Shown here: positions 7,687 to 14,899 of the stretch, piece after piece
Layout: each line of letters starts with the position of its first letter
Position numbering within the stretch: the stretch's first letter is position 1
From: Spirochaetales bacterium
GTDB lineage: Bacteria; Spirochaetota; Spirochaetia; Treponematales; Treponemataceae
DNA length: 33,319 nt
Assembly (NCBI GenBank): GCA_030540405.1
Contig: JAUNWH010000033.1
Location: 1-33,319 of the forward strand
Direction of reading: 5' to 3'
Program-made: the position numbers and the translations under genes
Notes under the pieces: generated by a model
Told to the model about the DNA's origin: nothing
The model's input: the letters and a program-made list of their open reading frames with translations, nothing else
Databases searched by the model: none

Positions 7687-8439
7687 ATGAAAAAAATCGC
7701 AGTTGCCATTCAGAAGGGTGGAGTAGGAAAAACAACAATCAGTTTGTCACTTGCAGCCGAACTCGCAAATCAAGGAAAAAAAGTTCTGTTAATTGACGCT
7801 GACCCACAGGGAAACTCCACAGGTACTTTACTTGAATCTTTCGACCATGACCTTGCAGAAACACTTTACGGTGATGTAACAATCGATCATGTTGTTACAA
7901 AAACTTCGGTCGAGAATCTTTTTATTATTCCAACAAACTCAATCGACAGAAAAGGAAGTCGCTCATTAAAAACCTATCGTGCGAGCGAGGCATCAAAAGA
8001 ACCTTTCATTTTTGCAGACCTCTGTGAAGAAGTTGAGAAGATTGGATTTGATTATTGCATTTTTGATACATCACCAGCTTTTGACGATTTTGAAGAAAAT
8101 ATCATGACAGCATCTGACGAAGTTATTGTCGTAATCAAAGCGGATGCTTATTCACAGGATGGACTTCAGATATTCAAGGAAAACCTTGAAAGTTTCAAAA
8201 AACGAAAGCATGTTAAAAATCCAAAATTTGAAACAATAGTTTTGAACGAAATCAATCGCTCCATAAAACTTACAGACATCATATCTGAAGGTCTTAATGC
8301 CGGAGATTTTAAAGTTGTTTATGTTCCTGTAGACCAGGATTTCAAATACGCAACAGTTGCACGGCAGACAATTCAGCAGCGCGGTGGAAAAAGAGAAACG
8401 CTTGAAGCCTTAAAGAAACTTGCAGACCTCGTAAAATAA
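7687..8439 (+). CDS. parA: ParA/Soj-family partition ATPase (second system)
   Basis: This 250-aa deviant-Walker ATPase has [16 protein letters not shown] (~8-23, P-loop with the signature lysine), [13 protein letters not shown] (~34-46) and [15 protein letters not shown] (~118-132, Walker B). It is a Soj/MinD-superfamily partition motor and differs from the ParA at 6405-7121. GAGGTGG about 7 nt before the ATG is a strong ribosome binding site. It leads a three-gene operon with a small probable DNA-binding partner (gap 16 nt) and the replication initiator, a normal arrangement for type Ib partition modules. It is likely autoregulated through the octamer cluster upstream, by inference. Confidence 0.9.
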   Translation: MKKIAVAIQKGGVGKTTISLSLAAELANQGKKVLLIDADPQGNSTGTLLESFDHDLAETLYGDVTIDHVVTKTSVENLFIIPTNSIDRKGSRSLKTYRASEASKEPFIFADLCEEVEKIGFDYCIFDTSPAFDDFEENIMTASDEVIVVIKADAYSQDGLQIFKENLESFKKRKHVKNPKFETIVLNEINRSIKLTDIISEGLNAGDFKVVYVPVDQDFKYATVARQTIQQRGGKRETLEALKKLADLVK

Positions 8440-8455
8440 AAAGGGGAGTAAAACA

Positions 8456-8824
8456 ATGCCAATAGCAAAGAAAAATATACCACAAGATTTTTTAGAACAA
8501 ATGAAAACAAATCTCACTATCAATACTGATGAGATTAATGAACAAAAAGAAAGTAACAGTTCTGTTATCTCAAATTCTGCTGAGACAAAGCCAAGCATTT
8601 CTCCGGCATCTGTTCAACAAAAAGAATCTTCTAAAAAAGGTAAATATGCAGATGTAATGAATGTTAGACTTTCAAATGGTCGTAGAGATGAGATAAAACG
8701 CTTCTGTACAAATTGTGGGGTAACTGTTACTCAATATATCGAGTCTTCTTTCGAATTTCTCGCAAAAGAAGTCGCTGCCGGACATATCGTCATATCTAAA
8801 GGCGGAATTTCAAAGGTAGAGTAA
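8456..8824 (+). CDS. Small partition partner, probable ribbon-helix-helix protein
   Basis: This 122-aa protein has a flexible N-terminal half rich in Ser, Asn and Gln (residues 1-60). A compact C-terminal domain follows: YADVMNVRLSNGRRDEIKRFC, then NCGVTVTQYIESSFEFLAKEV. The strand-helix-helix pattern fits the ParG/CopG ribbon-helix-helix class, whose mobile N-terminus stimulates ParA. GGGGAG precedes the ATG. It lies between parA and repA. An iteron-like sequence sits inside it at 8551-8569. The family is inferred from pattern and context, not from an exact motif. Confidence 0.65.
   Translation: MPIAKKNIPQDFLEQMKTNLTINTDEINEQKESNSSVISNSAETKPSISPASVQQKESSKKGKYADVMNVRLSNGRRDEIKRFCTNCGVTVTQYIESSFEFLAKEVAAGHIVISKGGISKVE
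8551..8569 (-). promoter_or_regulatory. Iteron-like site inside the parG-like gene
   Basis: On the minus strand this reads GATAACAGAACTGTTAC followed by TT, so the full GATAAC-N5-TGTTAC core of the origin iterons is present. It lies about 260 bp upstream of repA and could let RepA repress its own expression. Confidence 0.4.
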
Positions 8825-8827
8825 AAA

Positions 8828-9841
8828 ATGGGAAAAAAAATAAAAAACGAAACAAACCTGATCCCTATAGATAACTCAGACAATGAACTTTTTGAGTCAT
8901 TAAATGAAATCAAAGCTCAAGATTCAAAAAAGTCGCTCAGTTATATACCAAGTTTTTTTACAACAGCCTCTCTTCCTTTCAAGAATATAAATCGCACTGA
9001 ATTTATACGAAAGGCTAGTAATGGAATATCTCTTATATTAAATTCCCCTAAAAATGTTCCTTTTGGAAAATATGGAAGGCTTCTTTTAAGCGTCTTTACA
9101 ACTCATGCAGTTCTTTCAAAAGAAAGAAATATGCCTGTTATTATTGAATTTGATTCAATGTCTCAACTTTTAAAAGAAATGCAACTTCCAAGACAGCGTG
9201 GCAAAGATATTCAAGAACAGCTAGAATGTTTTACTCGTGCAACTTTTTCTTTTGAGCAAAAAATTGAAGAACAAAAGCAAGCTTATTTATTTAAAGATTT
9301 GTATCAGCCTGGTGAAAAATTTCCTAAGGGAGATGTTACTGTAAGAACTACATCAACAGGAACAATTCTTTTTACAGAGGGTGTTCAATATCAGGAAATT
9401 ATTGATGAAGACTCCAAAAATCCAAGAATAGGTAAGTTCAAAATTGTTTTATCAGGAAGCTTTGCAGGATTTTGTCAGCAGCATGGGGTTCCAATAAATT
9501 ATTCTGTTTACAAAGATATAACAAGTCCTGTAGGAAAAGATATTTATGCGTGGCTTGTTTACCGTAATAATGGTTTAGTTGAAGGAAAACCTGTTTTTAT
9601 TCCAAGAGATAAGTTGGTTGAGCAATTTATGCCTGTTGGAGAAAATTCAGATCCCAAAATTGCAAACGTAAATTATTCAAGAATTGTTACTCAGTTAAAA
9701 GAAATAAAGACGAAGTATTATCCTGAGTTAAAAGTTGAAATAGATAAATTTGGATATGGAATTACTTTACACAAGAGTCCTGCTCCAGTTCTAAAAGATG
9801 ATGTAAGATATGCTCTTATTTCATCAAATTTAGGAATGTAA
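8828..9841 (+). CDS. repA: Plasmid replication initiator, RepA_C-like
   Basis: This 337-aa protein would bind the iterons directly downstream and recruit DnaA and the host replisome. The region around residues 75-145 (PFGKYGRLLLSVFTTHAVL, then EFDSMSQLLKEMQLPRQRGK) matches the general pattern of plasmid RepA_C-type initiators: P(Y/F)G...RLLL...A, a ~30-residue spacer, L..L.L...GK. The C-terminal half (KDIYAWLVYRN, then NYSRIVTQLKEIK) looks like a winged-helix domain. It starts 3 nt after the preceding stop. Its own TAA lies inside the first iteron, so coding region and origin are fused edge to edge. A Rep_3 relationship is the alternative. Confidence 0.75.
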   Translation: MGKKIKNETNLIPIDNSDNELFESLNEIKAQDSKKSLSYIPSFFTTASLPFKNINRTEFIRKASNGISLILNSPKNVPFGKYGRLLLSVFTTHAVLSKERNMPVIIEFDSMSQLLKEMQLPRQRGKDIQEQLECFTRATFSFEQKIEEQKQAYLFKDLYQPGEKFPKGDVTVRTTSTGTILFTEGVQYQEIIDEDSKNPRIGKFKIVLSGSFAGFCQQHGVPINYSVYKDITSPVGKDIYAWLVYRNNGLVEGKPVFIPRDKLVEQFMPVGENSDPKIANVNYSRIVTQLKEIKTKYYPELKVEIDKFGYGITLHKSPAPVLKDDVRYALISSNLGM

Positions 9842-9898
9842 CAGAGTTGTTATCAAAGCTATGTAACAATTCTGTTATCTATTTCTTAGTTTTCCACA

Positions 9899-9961
9899 AG
9901 TTTATGATTACTACTATTAGTTTTAAATTTATATTAGTTAATTATTAGATATTATAGAAGA
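9899..9961. other. AT-rich segment, candidate unwinding element
   Basis: This segment of nearly pure A+T lies between the inverted iteron pair and the direct iteron array. It is the best candidate for the DNA unwinding element of the origin. Confidence 0.4.
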
Positions 9962-10049
9962 AATAACCAAGGTGTGACATTCTTATAACGAAATTGTTAC
10001 ATGATAATTTTTTCTGCATTTATTTTCTATATTATACAAGGATTTAAGG

Positions 10050-10113
10050 TTATCCACAATTATAACGAGACTGTTACATAAAAAGAGAGTAATCCACAGC
10101 GTTCTGTGGATAA
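10050..10113. promoter_or_regulatory. DnaA boxes within oriV
   Basis: TTATCCACA at 10050-10058 and its inverse TGTGGATAA at 10105-10113 both match the consensus DnaA box exactly. One-mismatch copies lie at 9890-9898 (TTTTCCACA), 10090-10098 (TAATCCACA) and 10302-10310 (CGTGGATAA, overlapping an iteron). They point to DnaA-dependent opening. Confidence 0.75.
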
Positions 10114-10519
10114 TTATAACGACAGTGTTACATTTTTGGATAACTAGAGTGTTACATATTTCTTCATTTATATATTGTCCCAATTCAGATTTCTTAATTC
10201 TACTTCAGATAACGATATTGTTACATATAAAATTTTAGACACATATTTTGAGCTGTTATATATTTTGATAACAGAAGTGTGACAAAGCAATATTGCTTCA
10301 GCGTGGATAACTAGACTGTTACAATCTTGCTTTGCTGCTGTTTAATCAAAAAATTTGTCATTTCTATAAGAGTATTTCTCCGAGATAACGAAAGTGTTAC
10401 ATTACTGACCATTTGTGTTTTGAACAGTTTCATGATAACCAAATTGTTACATACATATATTGATAACAGAACTGTGACAATACAAATTGTCTTAGATAAG
10501 ATAACTAGACTGTTACACA

Positions 10520-11635
10520 CTACCTCTCTATTTCAATTTTATTTGCCTTCTGCTGGTGGCGTTCTGCACGGTGTTCTTTGAACTGCTGCTTGATGTAATT
10601 TTCGTTCAGAGGAACTTCTTTGATTGCCTCAAAATATGTGCGAATAATGACCTGGTTGATTGTCTCATCTTCGCGGGCGAGCTGCTTTAACAGATTGCGG
10701 GTTTTCTGCTGTTCTTCCCGGCTCATACGGCTTGTGATTTCTTTTGCGACTTTCAGAGCGTCGAGCGGAGAAGAGCATTCCTTACGGCAATGTACGCTAA
10801 GGTTATGGCGGAAGTTGTTTGCGGTGTTGTCCCGGTCTTTGAAGTATTGCTCATACTGAGTTTCGAGCAGTTTTTTGTGGGCTGGTGTATTCTCGTCAAA
10901 CTGTCTTTCAAAGTGTGCAGGTTTTGTGAGTACAAGAAAGCTACTCTCTGGTAATGTAACAGTTTTGTTACCGTCTGAGAGAGTATAAGATTTTTCAGCT
11001 TCATTGTAATTCTGAACGGTGAGATTTTTGAAAGTTTGAAGTCCTGTTGTTGTGATTATTGCGAATTCAGGAAGAATAGTCTGACCGTTTACGATTGCCG
11101 GAGTTTCATCAGCGATTGTAAGATTGTCGATATTTTTGTCTTTTGAATAAGCTGTGTTCGGTGACATAATGGACTCGAAAGTTTTTGCCGGAACAACGAT
11201 TTTTTCTTTACCGTCATTGAGAATGTAACTATTGCTTTCTTCTGCATACCGCTCAACGATTGTGTTTGAATAATTGCGAAGTCCTTTACCTTTCATAATG
11301 GCAAATGATGGTAGAACGGTTTTACCGAAAACTACAGCTTCTTGATTTACAGAATCCTTTGGTGGGGTAGGGGCGTTTTCTTCTGCTGTCTCATCGACTT
11401 CAGGAATAGAATTATCCTCAGAAACTTCTTCTGCTTTAAGAGATTCAGATACTTCACCTCGTTCGATTTCCTCTTCGTGCTTTTTGCTTCCTGCGATAGC
11501 GGAAATGCGGTTAATGATTTCCAAAAGTTCTTTGCAGTTGTCGCCAGAGAACTGAATGTTTTTTAGGTTCTCTGCTGCTTCTTCAAGTTTTTCCTGTTCT
11601 AGTGGTATTTTGTTTTCTGAGTTTTCGTTTTCCAT
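10520..11635 (-). CDS. Plasmid protein with two ~60-residue repeats
   Basis: This is 371 aa from the ATG at 11635; a longer frame to 11674 is less likely. Residues 1-100 are acidic and partly helical. Two tandem copies of a β-rich unit follow, at about 101-160 and 180-239. Compare GKTVLPSFAIMKGKGLRNY with GQTILPEFAIITTTGLQTF, each ending in a DGxxxxVxxP strand. Residues 240-371 are charged helices, ending in KIEIER. I do not recognise the family. It is the last gene of the block that carries the giant protein and ends next to the origin. GGAG at 11646-11649 lies inside an iteron, so RepA could compete with the ribosome or with RNA polymerase. Confidence 0.7.
   Translation of the reverse strand: MENENSENKIPLEQEKLEEAAENLKNIQFSGDNCKELLEIINRISAIAGSKKHEEEIERGEVSESLKAEEVSEDNSIPEVDETAEENAPTPPKDSVNQEAVVFGKTVLPSFAIMKGKGLRNYSNTIVERYAEESNSYILNDGKEKIVVPAKTFESIMSPNTAYSKDKNIDNLTIADETPAIVNGQTILPEFAIITTTGLQTFKNLTVQNYNEAEKSYTLSDGNKTVTLPESSFLVLTKPAHFERQFDENTPAHKKLLETQYEQYFKDRDNTANNFRHNLSVHCRKECSSPLDALKVAKEITSRMSREEQQKTRNLLKQLAREDETINQVIIRTYFEAIKEVPLNENYIKQQFKEHRAERHQQKANKIEIER
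10954..10972 (-). promoter_or_regulatory. Iteron-like site inside the two-repeat gene
   Basis: The minus strand reads GGTAACAAAACTGTTACAT, one mismatch from the iteron consensus. It encodes GNKTVT in the second repeat, so it may be coincidental. Confidence 0.3.
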
Positions 11636-11637
11636 AT

Positions 11638-11656
11638 ATGTAACACTCCGGTTATC
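11638..11656 (-). promoter_or_regulatory. Iteron at the translation start of the two-repeat gene
   Basis: The minus strand reads GATAACCGGAGTGTTACAT, a perfect match to the iteron consensus, and ends 2 bp before the ATG. The variable centre contains the GGAG ribosome binding site. This copy lies about 1.1 kb outside the origin, which suggests direct RepA control. Confidence 0.6.
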
Positions 11657-11668
11657 TGATGTTTGATT

Positions 11669-11720
11669 TGTCACCCCGACCTTGATTCTATGAAGTTTCT
11701 GAACCAGGCTCAGGATGACA
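11669..11720. repeat. Imperfect palindromic intergenic repeat
   Basis: The arms TGTCACCCCGACCTTG (11669 on) and CAGGCTCAGGATGACA (11705-11720) form an imperfect stem around TATGAAGTTTCT. The end motif GTCATCCTGAGCCTG has the look of the short dispersed palindromes common in intergenic DNA of many bacteria. It lies just after the stop of the giant gene with no U-tract, so it is a REP-like element or a 3' stabiliser rather than a classical terminator. Confidence 0.5.
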
Positions 11721-11730
11721 GGAATAATAA

Positions 11731-14166
11731 TTATCGCTCGATGTCGCTTTCGGCGGCTCTCCTATGCTTTTCATCTGTTTTTGTAACGAAAATATTAGGA
11801 TTCACAGTTGGATTCCAAGTGGCTTTAACTTCCACTGAATCCTTTGCTTTTGCGAAAAATGAATCACAATAGCTTTCGCCCGGCTTTATGCCAAATTTTG
11901 ATGAAACGACAGATGTTCCGATTGCGGCATCTGTAAACGCTTTGTTCTCGACATGAGATTTCAGCATTTGTTCAAATTTGCTTCGTTCTTTTTCCGACAG
12001 GCTTTCCAGAAATGGCTCTGTGAAAATCGGGAACGCTGCAACAGCTACTGCAGAATGCGCTGTATCCTGTAGTTCTTTTCTGACCTGCTCTGATTTTTCT
12101 AAGAAAAAATCTTTGTGAACATAATTCAGTCCGCTGATGTTGTAATCCGAATCTGTGAAAAGGACAGGAACATAATCATCATTCCAGTTGTCTTTTGCGT
12201 TGAGCGTTTCTGCGACTAGAACAAGGTCTACATTACTTCTGACTTTGCCTTCTGCCCATTCAGGAACGGTGTCCTTAATAAGCTCGTCTTTTGTCTGTGA
12301 GGCTCCTTCTACTTCTTTTTGCAGCCAGCCAGAATGTGGCTTGTAAAGAGCGAAGCTGTTATGATCCAGAATGATGTGACCAGCGAATCTGTTGAATCCG
12401 TCTTTCCGTTTCATGCTTTCTTCAAGGGCCTTTGTGGATTTGATGTCATAATCGCTTGGGGTTGTGTTTCCGCTTGGATGATTATGCACGGCTACTACAA
12501 GACAGTTCTTCTCTTCCGCTCTGCTGATAACCTGTTTCAAAGTCTGGTTATTCGGGGCTGAAATTATCGTGGTGTTCGGCATGTGTGAACTGACTGCAAT
12601 CTGGTCTCTGATTTCGCCGTTATCACGGTCAATAAGCACATAACGGAAGGTCTCAAACTTCTTGCTCCGGTAAATGCTCATCGCAGCCTGAAGCTGGTTC
12701 CAGCCTGTTTTTGAGATTCTGCCTGTCGGGGTGAGGGAGACTTTCTTTCTCTGTATATCGAAAACGCCTTTCTCCTCAAAATCCTTGAAAGCTGTCCATA
12801 ATCCTGATTTCTCGCCATTCATAACCGGGCGACAAATCTTATTGCGTTCCGTTTCGGCTTCCTTAATCTGAGCGGGCGTTATTGCCAAGTCGTCCGTCTT
12901 GCCGTTGTCATACGCTGGTGCCTTGTCAGAAACTTTACCGTCCAGGTCATCCAAATCAAAAAGATAATAATCGCCTTTTGCGTCTACATACGGCTTATCT
13001 GCCTTTTCGATTTTTGCACCGCTGTCTTTTTTCATCTCGTCGATGATGTCTTTCATTGGGCGAAGGTTTCCCAGAATTGTGGCTTCAAGCTCGTGTCGCT
13101 GCTGTTCAATCGGGTGTGCGACAAGTTTCTGCTCGGAGAGCTTTGTCTTCATCTCTTTGAGCAGGGCAGGGAGCTTTTCTTTTGCTTTCTCAATTTCTGC
13201 CTCAACCGCATGTTTTTCCTCGTTCAGAACATGCACATAATCAAAGATTTCTTCCTCAGTGCGCAGGTTCATTCCGGCAAGTTTTTCTGCGATTACATCT
13301 TTCTGGCGGCTGTAAGTTTCAATGTTCTTTTTGTCGTCCCTGAGACTTTCAAGCATGTAATTTGGAACACGCTCACCTTTTGCCATAACCGCGTTCTTCC
13401 ACTCCGTATGCTCCACAAAGTCTTTTTCTGACTGTTCAAGTGCTTCAAGGACTGCTTTTCGTCTTTCGATGATTTCATCAAATGACTCCTGGCGGAGATT
13501 TACTTTTGAGAGTTTTGCCTTCAAATCTTTTGTCTCTTCGTCCAGAATCAGCTTAACGCGCTTGTTCGGGTCTTTGATGAGGTCGAATTTCAGTTCTTCG
13601 GGATTTATGTCCTCGACATTGAGCATATTGCCCTTGTAGGTCCAGAGGTCATTTATTCGGCTGCGTTTTTCATCGTGCTTCTGGTACAAAAGCGAGTCGA
13701 TAGAGTCGGTCATAACAGGGTAGACAATGTGAACATGCCCCTGCATATTTCCCTGTCGCCAGATTCGTCCTTCTGCCTGGATAGTCTCGCTTGGATTCCA
13801 GCCGAGAGAGCAGTTGTACATGACGAATGAGTTTCCGTTTAGGTCGATTCCTTCGCTCGTGTTCTTTCCGCCGATGATGATTTTGAGAGGATTTTTCGGG
13901 TCGTTGAACTCTGCCGTAATTTTCTCTTTCTTTTCGGGCGTATTGTTTACTTCGCCGTTAATAATCTTGATTGCTTTTCCTGAAATTCCATGCTCTTCAA
14001 GATAATCCGCAATGATGCCGTGCCCTTCTTTTCCGAGCGGCATATACATGAATTGCCCCATGTCCGGGTGTTCCTTGTACATATCAATGATTGCATCGCA
14101 TACGAATTTGAGTTTTGGGGAAGATTCAACCAAATCTTTCAGTTCCGGAATTTCGATGTTCGTCAT
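11731..14166 (-). CDS. Giant polyvalent protein, C-terminal part: helicase C + coiled coil + RadC/JAB
   Basis: This 811-codon frame is the distal third of the giant gene, not an independent gene. Residues ~20-150 are the C-terminal SNF2/SF2 helicase lobe (IIIGGKNTSEGIDL, ~96-109, and motif VI QAEGRIWRQG, ~130-139). A long charged coiled coil follows (~185-390). A RadC-type JAB/MPN metallo-domain lies at ~500-620, with the zinc-site signature VVAVHNHPSGNTTPSDYD at ~555-572. The last ~170 residues are unassigned. Its apparent start (MTNIEIPELKDLVESSPK) falls inside helicase sequence. Joining to the preceding frame needs skipping one base around 14150-14160 (KYD then NIEIPEL). The stop is TAA. 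Confidence 0.8.
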   Translation of the reverse strand: MTNIEIPELKDLVESSPKLKFVCDAIIDMYKEHPDMGQFMYMPLGKEGHGIIADYLEEHGISGKAIKIINGEVNNTPEKKEKITAEFNDPKNPLKIIIGGKNTSEGIDLNGNSFVMYNCSLGWNPSETIQAEGRIWRQGNMQGHVHIVYPVMTDSIDSLLYQKHDEKRSRINDLWTYKGNMLNVEDINPEELKFDLIKDPNKRVKLILDEETKDLKAKLSKVNLRQESFDEIIERRKAVLEALEQSEKDFVEHTEWKNAVMAKGERVPNYMLESLRDDKKNIETYSRQKDVIAEKLAGMNLRTEEEIFDYVHVLNEEKHAVEAEIEKAKEKLPALLKEMKTKLSEQKLVAHPIEQQRHELEATILGNLRPMKDIIDEMKKDSGAKIEKADKPYVDAKGDYYLFDLDDLDGKVSDKAPAYDNGKTDDLAITPAQIKEAETERNKICRPVMNGEKSGLWTAFKDFEEKGVFDIQRKKVSLTPTGRISKTGWNQLQAAMSIYRSKKFETFRYVLIDRDNGEIRDQIAVSSHMPNTTIISAPNNQTLKQVISRAEEKNCLVVAVHNHPSGNTTPSDYDIKSTKALEESMKRKDGFNRFAGHIILDHNSFALYKPHSGWLQKEVEGASQTKDELIKDTVPEWAEGKVRSNVDLVLVAETLNAKDNWNDDYVPVLFTDSDYNISGLNYVHKDFFLEKSEQVRKELQDTAHSAVAVAAFPIFTEPFLESLSEKERSKFEQMLKSHVENKAFTDAAIGTSVVSSKFGIKPGESYCDSFFAKAKDSVEVKATWNPTVNPNIFVTKTDEKHRRAAESDIER

Positions 14167-14881
14167 ACTTGAACTTGTTCAGTAGGGCAGGGGAGACGAG
14201 GGCGACACGCATATTGTTCATGGCCTCAAGAATTGCGCCTGAGTTTTCCGTCACATTCATCATACGCTCTTCCTCAGCTGCCATAATTCTCTTTTGGAGT
14301 GGGGAAAGGTCGAGTTCCTTTACATGGCTGAATTTCTTTGGTCTGATGATTCCGGCTTCTTCTCCGTCAACCTTGTCGATGAACTCTGTGAGCAGGTTCT
14401 GCAATGCGGGCAGTTCCTTCCAGTCTTTCATAACTTGTCGGTAATCGATTTCGCCTTTTGTATTTACGCCAAGTTCCAGTTTTGTATGCGCGAACTGATT
14501 CATGAAGTCACGAAGGGAATAGATTCCGCTGGCAACAAGACGCTCACGTCCGATGTAGGTGAGCATTGAATAAACTTCCACAGGGGAATTTGTGAATGGT
14601 GTTGCGGTAAGCAAGAATACATTTCGGTTATCGTTGTGACGCTGCACGAGCTGAGTCATTGCGAACAGTTTGATTGCCCGTTTTGAAGGCTGACCGCTTG
14701 GGATTCCTGCATATTCGTTTGCATCACCTTTGTTCTTCGGCTTTGGTGCTACCCATAGATTCTTGAAGTTGTGGGCTTCGTCTACGGTGATGTTGTCGAA
14801 TCCGCATTTTTCAAAGAAAACATAGTTTGCGTCATTCACGCAGCTTGCCGTTCCGATTGTTCCCATGATTTTCTTGCCCAT
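14126..14881 (-). CDS. Giant polyvalent protein, middle part: SNF2 helicase motifs II-III
   Basis: This is a 251-codon open stretch between the in-frame TAG and the frameshift. It carries helicase motif II (TVDEAHNFKN, ~32-41) and motif III (LLTATPFTNSP, ~90-100) of an SNF2-type ATPase. It continues the same frame as the 2607-codon ORF upstream: only six codons (ANENAA) separate the TAG at 14900-14902 from its first ATG. A protein starting here would lack the P-loop, so it cannot be an active helicase alone. Its last residues after KFKYD are out-of-frame sequence past the lesion. Treat it as a segment of one broken or misassembled gene. Confidence 0.75.
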   Translation of the reverse strand: MGKKIMGTIGTASCVNDANYVFFEKCGFDNITVDEAHNFKNLWVAPKPKNKGDANEYAGIPSGQPSKRAIKLFAMTQLVQRHNDNRNVFLLTATPFTNSPVEVYSMLTYIGRERLVASGIYSLRDFMNQFAHTKLELGVNTKGEIDYRQVMKDWKELPALQNLLTEFIDKVDGEEAGIIRPKKFSHVKELDLSPLQKRIMAAEEERMMNVTENSGAILEAMNNMRVALVSPALLNKFKYDEHRNSGTERFG

Positions 14882-14899
14882 TGCGGCGTTTTCGTTTGC

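Larger units (their letters stand above)
9837..10518. repeat. Iteron array, plasmid origin of replication (oriV)
   Basis: Fourteen copies of a 19-bp element with consensus GATAACnnnnnTGTTACAT fill this region. Two are inverted (9837-9854 and 9861-9879). The rest are direct, starting at 9962, 9984, 10061, 10115, 10139, 10208, 10267, 10306, 10384, 10434, 10462 and 10500. Three copies have TGTGACA instead of TGTTACA (9962, 10267, 10462). The central five bases vary and the spacing is irregular (22-78 bp). Adjacency to a RepA-type gene and the presence of DnaA boxes make this an iteron-controlled origin. Confidence 0.9.

Noticed and set aside
9837..10518. CRISPR array at the iterons
   Set aside because: The units are 19 bp with a variable centre, irregular spacing and two inverted copies next to repA, which is an iteron pattern.
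9983..10520. ORFs of 66-84 codons inside the iteron array
   Set aside because: They are repeat-derived (recurring CNSLVI/CNTLVI peptides come from the iterons), so not genes.
11663..11872. Plus-strand 69-codon ORF starting in the palindrome at 11669
   Set aside because: It runs antisense through the palindrome into the giant gene, with no ribosome binding site.
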